Shown here piece by piece: positions 10,610 to 20,892 of a stretch of DNA of 64,000 nt. The notes beneath the pieces are model-generated. The model was given only the letters and a program-made list of their open reading frames with translations, was not told where the DNA came from and searched no databases. Each line of letters starts with the position of its first letter. Position 1 is the first letter of the stretch. The position numbers and the translations under genes are program-made. This DNA is from Rotaria socialis (taxonomy: Eukaryota; Rotifera; Eurotatoria; Philodinida; Philodinidae): positions 1 to 64,000 of the forward strand of contig CAJNYU010004356.1 in assembly GCA_905331475.1 (NCBI GenBank), written 5' to 3'.

Positions 10610-10886
10610 CACTGGAAAAAAATAAGCACTCTACGAAACTTAAAAGGGTTCCGAGATTTGCAACGAATTCGAAACCATTTTTCTTTATCATACGGAACCT
10701 TCAAGGCTCTTCAAGGGTTTCGTAAAGTCTCACAAAACTCTTAAAGATATCGGAGACTCCGACACAGGTTTCGTGAGACTATACGGAACTTTGAAGGTTT
10801 CGTACGACATCGCAAAAGGGTTTCGAATTCGTTGCAAATCTCGGAACCTCTTTAAGTTTCGTAGAGTACTTATTTTTTTCTCAGTG
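10610..10886. mobile_element. MITE with CACTG ends and TA target duplication
   Basis: A 277-bp near-perfect palindrome. The left end CACTGGAAAAAAATAAG and the reversed right end CACTGAGAAAAAAATAAG are followed by matching arms through CTACGAAACTT and GTTCCGAGATTTGCAACGAA. TA flanks both ends, as for Tc1/mariner elements. The first bases are shared with the outer element at 7793-8572. Confidence 0.8.
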
Positions 10887-11188
10887 TAGTTGTTTTCATT
10901 AAGACTTTGAAAAGAAAGGAATCACGTACGATTGTAATCGGCAGGATGTTTTTCCATACCATTAACGATTTAAATGGTTAGACCTACTAATATCACAGTA
11001 TGTGTTATTTTTCCTTTTCTGACTCTACAATAGTTGAATCAATGTATTAATCGCTTCTATTAACCTTTTATTATCTACTAAATTAATGGCGTCCGATTTA
11101 TTCTTGATCACTTTTACAGTTTTAATTATTTATATCCAAACGTTACTCATTGTGTTTTTTTCGGTACTTGTCAATAAAGAGAATAATT

Positions 11189-11523
11189 CCCAGGTCGAAC
11201 ATTCCGGCCACTGGATCCCGTAGGATACTCGAGGAAATATGTGCGAAAGTCACCATATCCTGCAGGAAAGCACAGGAAATCGCTGGAACATAGGAGCAGT
11301 AATCCGGTCAAAAATACGATCGAACTGTTCCGGTGGTTTCCGTCAGGAATTGTTCGGATTTTTTCCGATCAATTCCTGGCGGAAAAGTTCGGCCGTATTT
11401 TTGAACAGAATACTGCTTCCATGTTCCAGCGATTTCCCGTGTTTTCCTGCAGGATATGGTGACTTTCGCGCATATTTCCTGGAGTATCCTACGGGATCCC
11501 GTGGTCGGAATATTCGATCTGGG
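11189..11523. mobile_element. Palindromic MITE with CCCAGGTCGAACATTCC ends
   Basis: A 335-bp foldback. The two arms match over well over 100 bases, including GGATCCCGTAGGATACTC, GCGAAAGTCACCATATCC and CTGCAGGAAA. The terminal sequence is shared with the element at 48260-48533, so this family has at least two copies here. No clean target duplication is visible. Frames running across it on both strands are palindrome artefacts. Confidence 0.78.
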
Positions 11524-11658
11524 TAAATATTAAGTTTTAACACTATTTAAAAATATTCATCAAAGATGAACAGTATCAATTGATTATAGGATAAATATCT
11601 TTCAGTTTTACATAATCACATAATCATCTCGAATAACTGTGAACGCTATATTACATAG

Positions 11659-12191
11659 ACATAGGCGACGGAACGATTTCGACCTAGGGTAGGCTCAACG
11701 TTTTGGACAAATCAAGTCTCACCATTAAAAAGAAATAGAGTTGAAGTCAGGCTGAAATCGACTAAAAGCACTTTGAATGCCAACTATAAGCTTACGATTT
11801 TGATCGTCCTTTAATCATTTTTGTTTAGCTCGCATTTCTGCACGGCACAAATTATGTTATTCGAGTGTCTAAGATTTAAAAGTAATTTTAAACAGAAGTA
11901 CAGAAGCAATTCAGCTATCTTAAATTAAGAATTAGATGTCAATTTTAATGCCAAAAACGTTCAACTAATACTTCATTGCGAACGAGTTACTAGTAGAGAA
12001 AATATGAAATGATCTTGTAATAATGCATTATTTGTTAGAAAAGCCCCAAAACTGAACAAGAATAAAACCATTTTACATATAACAACCTACCCAAACATTT
12101 ATCTCTTCCAGTTTCAGTCTATCAAGGTCTACCCACTTTCAACCTAGCGTAGGCTTGAGCCTCGCGAGCCTAGTGGCTCCGCCGCCTATGT
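11659..12191. mobile_element. Element with ACATAGGCG inverted ends
   Basis: The left end ACATAGGCGACGGAAC matches the reversed right end ACATAGGCGGCGGAGC. Subterminal arms share CCTAGGGTAGGCTCAA-like and CCTACGCTAGG-like sequence. The roughly 530-bp interior is AT-rich with no coding frame. Target duplication is not evident, so the boundaries are approximate. Confidence 0.55.
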
Positions 12192-14046
12192 ATATGGATG
12201 AGAGAAAATAGGAATGTTAAATTAATTTCTATAATAAAGTAGCTTCTTATTCACATCAGTTACAGAAAATATTACGTAAACTGTTTCGATCAATTATCTG
12301 TTGACAATATTTTGTTTTTTCATTGCGTTGATCATTGTCAAGTGAAAGATTGATCAATAAGACATATACTATGTTGTTTCAACGGTACTTCTTTTGCCAA
12401 TTTTTTCCTAAATTACAGCTTCCACGATGTGTGGAAGGAAGGGTCTACCTCGTCCCCTCCATTTTCAAGTGTGTTTGGAAAATTTTCTGACTATTTGTCT
12501 GTGACAATTTTTATGCATTAGCGTTCGTATTAATGTGACAGACATTACTTTGAAGAAGGGTACGGGAGTTCCCATCGCGCTACCCATCCGTCCCTTCTCT
12601 GGTGAACAATTTTGATAAAAAAAACGAAATTTTGCAATAGGTGTTTCGAAAAATTGGATATTGAACGTTCATTTAGGATGAATCTTACTGTCTATGAAAA
12701 TTTTTCGAACTCTGCGAAAAAAATTAGCACCTCCGAGCTTTGAAAATAATCGAGTCTTGAAAATAATTCTTCAGATTTTTCAAAGATTAATTCATTGCTT
12801 TTGTGTACACGACGTGTTACTGTGGAGTCTCTGTGTTGATATAAAACTGAGCTATCATTGTACTCTATGGTAGAGCTCATTGGATCCGAGTCCATAAATT
12901 CTTGGACCCAATGTGCTCTAAGAACCAGTATTTTTGGATATGTTCCAATCTGAGTCAGCTATGATAGTAGGTAATTAATAATTTTCTTTGCATGAGTTTG
13001 TACAATAACACTAAAGAGAAAAAATGATTCGTTTTTGTTTATTTCATAATTTCAAAACAATGTAGAAAATATTCGCATTCCTGAATATTCACAGAAGAGA
13101 AAAGCATTAGTATCCCAAGATTGAATTTAAAGATACTTGTCTAACTGCAATATCTTTAAATTCTCGATCTATTATTATTGACTCTCAGAGAGTTACGTAT
13201 AGAAACAGTACTTAAAATAAAAATTTCTCAAATCACCTGATACATCGCTGTACTCAAATAATTAATTTGAATTTCTTTATCAATCAGACATTCTGGATCA
13301 AAAGAAACGCTAGAAAATATAAATGTTAATATCTTGCAGCCTACGTATCTTAACAAACAAACATATATTGACTTTAAACTTTAAAATAATAAATAAATTG
13401 TTCTGTAGTATATCAATTAACTAATAATCGTTTAGCTACTAACTATTTGAACAAAGCTATGCATGAATTCAAATCAAAACACTACGACTCTTTTTCTATC
13501 TTATTTTCCCCACAGGTTGTCGAAATAATACTAAAGTATATGTTCAGAACAATTTTACATATTGGTATTTAAACTAAAATTGATCATTATGTATTTTGTT
13601 TGCATATGACAATAAATATTATAAGTTACTTCTCTAATCGGATATACTTCTAAAACGAGAATATTAGCTATTTGATCATTACAAATCAAGTAAACAAAAA
13701 GAAACATTATTGTCTTCTTACTTCTAAAATACCCATCGATGATAGCCAGGTAAACCAGATCATTCTTGTTTATTCATTTTCTTCCATAGGAAAATGACTT
13801 CAGAGCCTATTTGTCGTTCTATGTACGTATATATAGGTCTCTTTCCCATAATAAATTAATTTTCTTAAAAAAAATATGATAAGCTTGTTTAAAGCAATCG
13901 CCATTTCTTCAACGAAATGTTTAATTGGTTGTATACAAGCACAACTAATTCTTTTTGTCGACGAAGAAAATTAATCATATTCGTTCATGACTGCCTAATT
14001 TTGTTCATAACAGACTAAGAATTCACGTATGTCTAATTGGTTTGTT
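12192..14046. other. Gene-free stretch
   Basis: AT-rich sequence. One minus-strand frame (12692-12895) lacks recognisable domains or exon signals, so I do not call it a gene. No clear repeat structure is seen. Confidence 0.4.
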
Positions 14047-14050
14047 ATAT

Positions 14051-14061
14051 TATATATAAAG
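14051..14061 (+). promoter_or_regulatory. Likely TATA box of the membrane protein gene
   Basis: TATATATAAAG lies 38 bases before the chosen ATG. The position suits a core promoter with a very short leader, but AT-rich chance matches are common here. Confidence 0.35.
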
Positions 14062-14098
14062 TTGAATACATCTGGCAGTCGTAACAGTGGTGAAAATA

Positions 14099-14745
14099 AT
14101 GCAAACAGAAACTACATCTTTACATTATGCAAGTAAACGTGAACGATTATTAACTGTTATTATATATTCGTTAATGAGCATTTCTTTTCTTTTGCATTTT
14201 TGTGTATTTTCTCAAATTTTCTTTCGAAATATCACTGGCAGATCATATGAAATAGGACAAACAAGTATAAATCTTTCTTTATAGATATATATTATCAATA
14301 TATTTATCAATGAATCTCTTTAGAAAATAATTCTACCCATAGTTCAACATTAATAAATAGTAGTAATACTGTTGATGTTCTTGATACTATTCTGCTTCCG
14401 TTTTTTTGTGTGATGGCTCATTTCATATGGACGATTGTTCCAATAGTTGTTCTTGATCGCTGTTATGTATCAAACACAAAATTACTCTATCGAATGTTGT
14501 TTAAATTATTTGTTTGTACATGCCCACAATTACTTTGCAATGAACTAAGTATTGTTTTTGTTTCTCATACACAATTTTTTAACAATGATCCATTACTAAT
14601 TTGTATTAAATGGTTAATATTTCTTGCAACAATTCTCATTAGTTTTTGGACCGGAATACTTAGTAATAAAAATACATGGCTTGGTATTCATGGAGGACAA
14701 ATAGCACCTAAACAACATTATCCATCGTACCTATTTGTTAATTAA
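14099..14745 (+). CDS. Four-helix membrane protein, function unknown
   Basis: Two exons (14099-14264 and 14324-14745) with a 59-bp intron join in phase to a 195-residue protein. Four hydrophobic stretches are visible: about residues 14-38, 75-98, 108-130 and 148-172. A short extracellular-type loop between the first and second contains N-glycosylation sequons (NNST and similar). The arrangement is tetraspan-like, but I see neither the tetraspanin CCG motif nor the claudin W-GLW-C-C motif, so I assign no family. The ATG at 14099 is the first Met of the frame. The intron runs from GTATAA to TTTAG, typical of the window. Confidence 0.62.
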
Positions 14746-16711
14746 TGCTGTTCGACTTTTTTTGTTAAGAATCTTTGGTTATTGATTAAAAATAAACAAA
14801 AGCAAGTTTTTTTGAATTATTCTTTATTCGAATCTCATGTAACAAATATCTATCTCCGTTGTTCACCCATGTAGTTTATTGTATAAATCACATCATGATA
14901 CATCGAGAAGAACGTCAACCGAACATTTAGTTTGGTAACAAATATCGATTTGAAAATAGGACGAATGAATGGTCATTTGCTTGATTTTTTTCTCATTAAT
15001 GCAAGTTAACGAATAGTTCGTCTATAGTTATAGTTCTTCCAGATATTGAATGTTAATCGAGAATTCATTCAGAAGATTGCCAGGTTTTTTTAAATTAACT
15101 TATAAAACCTAGATAAATAATACTTTTCTTAAAAAAATAGTGAGCAAATCTTATCAGTATTAGTGGAAAGTTATAATGACTGTTTGCAAATCACTCGGTC
15201 AATTTATTCAAGTCGATTCTATATACTTATAATTGTTTAGGTATAAGTATTTTATCTGGATTTTCTTCCTCTTGAAAATATCATTTACTCCAATTTTTCT
15301 GAAACAAAATGATGATGATTATTGATAAGGTGTTTTTTTCTGGTTGTTTGTCATTTGCTCATACGCATAATTAATGTTTAGTAAATGTTATTATGCGTTT
15401 GTCACTGAAACCAAAGAACAAAGCATGATAGATCGTGGTATTCCACGAGTTAATGATGCATATAAACGTAATGTCAGTAACTGATTCTTTCATTTCAGCG
15501 ATTCCAATAGAAGTATATTAGCGTAGCGATTCAATTTTGAGCTTGTCGATCTCCTATTGATGAATAGTCTTTCATTTTCACTCGTTCATTGAGAAATGCC
15601 GGTAGAAGAATTTCAACTCTGGTGTTCGATTGGAATCAGGCATGTAATTAGCTCGTAGAAGTAAATGTGATTCTTACTAAAAATCTAGTTAATGCTTTCG
15701 GACTATTTCTGTTTATTAGCATTATCATGATCTCATATGTATTTTGCTTTATCTAACTTTTAAGATGTTGCGTTTATGATCACAGCAAGGAAATTATGAA
15801 GTCCAAAAGAACTGCGTAATAAAATACGATTCACGAAAGGAAATTAGAGAAATTTTTATCTACGAATGGTACCTTATTAATTCGGATTTTTACAGTGAAT
15901 ATAAAGTAGTATTAAATTGTTTATCTGCTGATCGACTTTCTTTCGTTCGTTACTTGGATGATTTGGGAGAATATTTTCTAGATTCCCTATCTATTCCTCG
16001 CTTATCATATGATTACACAATCAGTCTTGTATTTCATTATTTTTCTATGTTTGATTCAATGACAAAATAGAAAAGAAAAATCATATTTGATGTGAACGCA
16101 TATCATTTTTTAAATTATCTTTTTTCATGAAAAATAAAATCAACATTAAATGCGTCGAGACCATTAATAAATCAATAAGATACAACAAGATGAGATTGCG
16201 ACAGATATCTTTTCAATCATGAATGTTTGTTAAATAGAAATCAGAAATATATGGTTATTTCGAGAGTGAATTCTTCAGTTAAATAAATAATCATCTTTTT
16301 CATACTGATACTAAACCGAGCACTTTTGGTAGAAAAGATCATTTAATTCTTAAAAATAGATCTTAAAAGTTAATGAATGAAGAGAAATCAGATTTACTTC
16401 TTATGATAAATCTGATGACGATGATTTATAAAAAGTTCATTGTAAATGAATCATACGCGAATCTATAAAATTGATGGTAATAGATAGTCAAAGACAATTT
16501 TTTAGATACAGTTGTAATTAAAGTTAAAATTCATACAAAGAATACTAGTCCCTACAATGTATTCATTCAGACAAGGAAAACAGAAGCACAGATCCCAAGA
16601 AAATCCAAGAATTAAGAACTATCCAGATGGTAAGTTAATGTTAGATATGCATTCAAAATAATCTCAGTCAACTTAATTGATTGACAAAACAAAAGTCGAT
16701 TGCTTCAATTT
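14746..16711. other. Gene-free stretch
   Basis: About 2 kb of AT-rich DNA between two convergent genes. I found no supported exon, RNA gene or element ends. Confidence 0.4.
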
Positions 16712-17515
16712 TCAACTGAAGAGAAGTGAAAAGAAATATTGATCGAAATCAAAATAAATAAAACTAGCTTGACGAATTCGATAGATATTTTCAATGGAAT
16801 TGCAATATTCTCCCGTTTGACAAGATAGTTGAACATTATCAAGTACTTGTGATCGATTATTAACAATGAAAATAGCATCACGTCTTATTGAATTAAATTG
16901 TGGAGTTACAGTTGGACAAGTTGCGCATATTTCATTTGTTGATGAATCAGAAAAATTCATTGATATCTCACATCGTCGACAACTTTTATAATCTATTGGA
17001 GAACAATCATTCGACGATCGATTAAAATAACATTTACTTATTGATTGATTATTGAATGAGTCATTTGCTGCAATTAATGAATTAAAACCGATAGAAAAAT
17101 TTTCTTCTATTCGAAGAGATTTTAAAATTCTTTTTAGATTTGTTCCACTATTGCATTCATCAGATGATTGACATGTATATTGAACATCATGTGATAATCT
17201 TTTTGCGAATTCATCACCTTCTAATTCATATTGAACACTTGCTAATATTGAGTCACTTGAAAAACTACTCCCATTCACTATTGTATTATAACCAAATATA
17301 ATAAAACTAGCTTCAGGATTTCTCAACCAAATTATTGTAAATGTACATTCACCAGTTACATCAACTAACGTACAACTATCAAATGATGGAAGAGTATCAA
17401 TTGTTACACTATAATTTAGTACAAATGGAATAACACTTATGTAACATTCTAATGAGAAAACAAAACGTGGCGATGAAAATAATAATAAAACAAATAACAA
17501 TAATTTATGTGACAT
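16712..17515 (-). CDS. Secreted cysteine-rich protein with two Ly6-like modules
   Basis: An intronless 267-residue protein. The N-terminus has a short basic start, then LLLFVLLLFSS and a likely cleavage near residue 21, a classic signal peptide. The mature part contains many cysteines and several N-glycosylation sequons (NRS, NFS, NGS). Two halves end in similar segments, YTCQSSDECNS and LSCQTGEYCNS. A C-x-x-x-x-x-CN ending is typical of Ly6/uPAR three-finger folds, though the full cysteine spacing does not match cleanly. The end is hydrophobic (SFIYFDFDQYFFSLLFS), which could be a weak membrane or GPI-anchor signal. Its role is unknown; an extracellular or cell-surface binding protein is an inference. 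Confidence 0.7.
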   Translation of the reverse strand: MSHKLLLFVLLLFSSPRFVFSLECYISVIPFVLNYSVTIDTLPSFDSCTLVDVTGECTFTIIWLRNPEASFIIFGYNTIVNGSSFSSDSILASVQYELEGDEFAKRLSHDVQYTCQSSDECNSGTNLKRILKSLRIEENFSIGFNSLIAANDSFNNQSISKCYFNRSSNDCSPIDYKSCRRCEISMNFSDSSTNEICATCPTVTPQFNSIRRDAIFIVNNRSQVLDNVQLSCQTGEYCNSIENIYRIRQASFIYFDFDQYFFSLLFS

Positions 17516-18934
17516 AGTTTAATATTGTGACTATGTTTTTCTCTTTATCTTTTTCATAATATTTTTCAGATAAAACAATGAAAAACAAATTTTTTTCTAT
17601 GATAAAGTTAACATATATATGCTTATCAGATAAGATGCATCAAATAATAATAAAAACTGAATATTAAGAAGAATGAACTATAAGAATGGAATAAAATAAT
17701 CAAGTAATTAAAATATACAATGATTATTATCTTTGGTCATGCGCAAGTTCTGATTTTAAATATCGATGGAACAACTTTTTTCTTACTTAAAAATAATATT
17801 TAATTTATTAGAATTTAATTCAAAACAATTTGATTTCATCAGATATGGTTTTAGAATGAAATATTCATATTTTAATGCATTGAAGCAAAACAACAATTGA
17901 TAAGATGAAAGACGAGTTATATGACATATTCACGAGATTGGGGCATGTAGAAGATGCGATATTTTGGCGCCCAGAAAATACTTATAATCGATTGCAGCTT
18001 GATTACATTCATTTATCACACCCTTGATTTGTTTCTTAAAAGACAAAACAAAACGGATAAAAAGAGAACTGACTAAAAGTTCCAAAATCCACTTTTCCGT
18101 GTTCGTTCTTGGATCATAAACTACAACAAGCACTGAACTATTCCAATATTACCAAGATTGAGAATCAAACAGCTTTCATATCGTCGCTAACGCTCTTTTT
18201 TTTCTGGGAACTAAAATACACCAAAAACTTTATTTCACCCAGTCAAGTTAAATGAGAAAAAGTTAAACTTTGTGACAACGGCATAGAATCGTATGAAATT
18301 CAACAGAATTTTGTCATCAAGTGAAAATGGTTTTTGCAGTCTCGTCGAGAAACAAATTGCAACGAAAACTTATTCAATATCGCAGGCGTCTATCCTGATG
18401 GTATTTGCTCAAAAAGTGAAGCTTTTCGAAAAGAACGAGGTGTTCGAAAGACCTCTTGGTATTCCTAGTCTTGCTTATGCCGCTCATGCACTCGTTAAAT
18501 TTCCGTGACGAGAATAGTTTTTGAGCATTTAAAAAAAAGACTGCTTTTCTTGTAATTTTTGGGGAAAAACAATGTCTTTACATTCAATTCAGAAAAGGTT
18601 GTTCAATACTTCTGAGACCGAAACGGTTAAGCTTTCAGTGACTATTTCAAAACGAAGCTGTTGACAAAAATTCCACAAATTGTTCATTCCTTCACTCGCG
18701 CTTGCAGTGGTGAGACGTATTTGTACTTGCCGCTTCTGTTCTGTTTTTTTTCTCTCTCATTTCTACGTGGTTCGTTTTCACAAAAATCCAAGGGGAAACA
18801 AACTGATTTCGTGATTTCTGATTTCCAAAATCAAAATGTGATTTCATTTGGTTTCAACTTGATTTCAGAGATTGAAATCAGTTGGTTCCTTGTTGCAAGA
18901 ATCTAAGTCTACGACTTGGGGTTTCTGGTGACAA
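17516..18934. other. Gene-free stretch
   Basis: No supported gene. Several GATTTC-type words recur near 18800-18870, but the repeat is too weak to call an element. Confidence 0.35.
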
Positions 18935-19542
18935 ATGGTCGTCTCAAGTGGAGACTCACATAGAAATATGGAGTTACAGCAACCAGTTTATATGCCCGAT
19001 GAAAATTCGGATTTTTTTAGAGTGCTTAATAATGTTCTACTGGCTTCTAACAATGAAACAGCCAAAGGGCAACAAATAGTTTATTACACTGCTCCAGCAA
19101 ACATACAGCCGGCTAACTATAATCAGCCATACGTCTGCGTATAACAATTATCAAATAACCAAATTGTAAATCAATATTAACCAACCAGCCTATTCGTTCA
19201 TCATCAACCTCAACAACAACAACAACAATCATCACTAAATAACAACGTGGCACATAGTTATGCACAACAACCAATGTTACATTCCAACATGATTCAACAA
19301 CAAGCATTTTTATCCGCATATCGACCAGCCGTTAATATGATGGGCCTCTCTCATCAATGATTAATCCAACAGTAGCTTCTACGCCAATATCAGCTAGTGC
19401 CAAGAGATGGCGCAATGATACCAGTAGTATCTCAGAATCGAATATTCAAGTTAGACCTCAATATCCACAGATTACTCGAATGTTCAACACAAACGATACT
19501 TCTATTAAACGCCATCGTGGTATGAATCAGAGACGTGCATAG
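18935..19542 (+). pseudogene. Decayed glutamine/asparagine-rich reading frame
   Basis: Three plus-strand pieces in different frames follow each other with one compositional style. The first (from about 18935) has AKGQQIVYYTAPANIQPANY. The middle (about 19195-19360) has a CAA-repeat poly-Gln run followed by SYAQQPMLHSNMIQQQAF and a stop. The last (19357-19542) ends KRHRGMNQRRA and a stop. Stops and frame changes separate the pieces, and no GT/AG pair that I can find repairs them all. It may be a dead gene or the first frame of a dead retrotransposon. Unannotated introns are the main alternative. Confidence 0.4.
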
Positions 19543-19645
19543 GACATCATTTTTTCTTCTGTCCTTGTCTGTCCTGTTAGCTACCTTGGTCCTGGCGGGC
19601 GGCAGGACAGGACAACAGGACCACCCTGTCTTGCGCACGTCTCTG
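19527..19645. repeat. Imperfect inverted repeat around a GC-rich centre
   Basis: CAGAGACGTGC at the left recurs inverted as GCACGTCTCTG at the right, with CTGTCCT/AGGACAG blocks inside and a centre of GGCGGGCGGC. The high GC stands out. The right arm runs directly into the tRNA fragment. Confidence 0.45.
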
Positions 19646-19688
19646 CTTCACACGCAGAAGGTCCCGATTTCAAACATCGGTCGAACCT
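19640..19688 (+). pseudogene. 3' half of a tRNA-Val(CAC)
   Basis: The anticodon arm TCTGC-TTCACAC-GCAGA (19642-19658) has a perfect 5-bp stem and anticodon CAC. It is followed by a 5-base variable loop and a T arm CCGAT-TTCAAAC-ATCGG with a perfect stem. TCGAACC would be the 3' acceptor strand and a T-run follows, as for Pol III termination. No matching GGTTCGA acceptor strand or D arm lies upstream: that place holds the GC-rich inverted repeat. It is therefore a truncated tRNA gene or a tRNA-derived repeat end, not a functional tRNA. Confidence 0.6.
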
Positions 19689-19745
19689 TTTTTCTTTCGT
19701 TCTTTAAAAAATATTTTCTAATAGTTTTCAAATTATTGAACTAAA

Positions 19746-20892
19746 ATAAATTCTTATTTGGATCGACGAACAACATACAATGTTTTTAAACAGAGTCAAT
19801 GGCATCTAGTTATTCTATAACAACATTTTTCTTGGATAATGCGTTCAGAGGAGAACTAGTATCTCATAATGTGTTTCTATTTTCTAGTGATCATTTATTT
19901 ATATGTATTGCCGCCTCGTAGACAGCAACATGAACAGAAATACACGTTTAAATGCAGAAAGAGCGCAGCAATTGAAGGTGTTCCTAAGCATTCTATTTCA
20001 AGATTATTACAGAACAATCACCAAAGTTTTCTTTCGCTTTGTTCATTGGAACTATTTCTCGTGAAAATATTTGCCTCTCTTGGCACTAGTGCAAAATCTG
20101 AAATCTACATTCATACCATTTGAAAATTAGAATAAACATATATAACAACATTGCTATGTTGATTTGTAAACAAACACTCGCTTATTAGTCAATCAAAATA
20201 AAAAAAAAAGAAATTAATTTTAAATAAATACCAGTCATATGATCATCATTTATTTATACTTTTTCTTCTTCATTACTAGCCGAGTGTTCGCAAGAAAATG
20301 ATTGATTACAGATAGATCAGCTAAATATTTGCATTTCATATTAACGAAACGTTGTGCTCGTTGAATTATCGGATGAACAAGAAATTGAATACGCGTTGTT
20401 AATAAACTTATTTGTTTCTTTCCTACTTAAATCTTGTTTATGAAAGAGAGATGCAAAATTGTAAATCTATTGTAAAGTAAATATTAAAAAATTTGTTTTT
20501 CAAAAGTATTAATTGAGCCAATAGGTAGAGATTGAATAAAAGAAATGAAATAATTTCATATTAATTTATTCGAATAAGATAATATTTAATTTTATCATAT
20601 AATCTACGATTATTCTTTTTTCCAGTCTGTTATTTTTGCTAATAATACACAAAGCACCTATAAATGCGCACGCGTTATGAATAAATGTAAAAATAAAAAT
20701 TGCACAGAAAACCAAACAAAAATAAAAAAGCGGATACAATATATATTTTATGTTTTATTTTAAACGAAAAACGACGTAAGTTTTCTTTCTTTTTTTTTCT
20801 AGTAAATTATTAACGCCAATTGAAATTTTCTCTTCTATGTCCATAAGAGAATAGGAGCCATACCTAAAACAAACATAGGCAATCGATTTTTT
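19746..20892. other. Gene-free stretch, 3' flank of the phospholipase gene
   Basis: AT-rich. No exon-like frame with supporting splice sites and no repeats are recognised. Confidence 0.35.

Noticed and set aside
11239..11543. Overlapping open frames on both strands, 66-95 codons
   Set aside because: They lie inside the CCCAG palindrome, mirror each other because the DNA is self-complementary, and have no gene features.
12692..12895. 67-codon minus-strand frame
   Set aside because: The composition is mixed, but no motif, start context or neighbouring exon supports a gene.
19869..20123. 84-codon plus-strand frame with a hydrophobic start
   Set aside because: No domain, low gene-like composition, and no conserved context; it could be noise.
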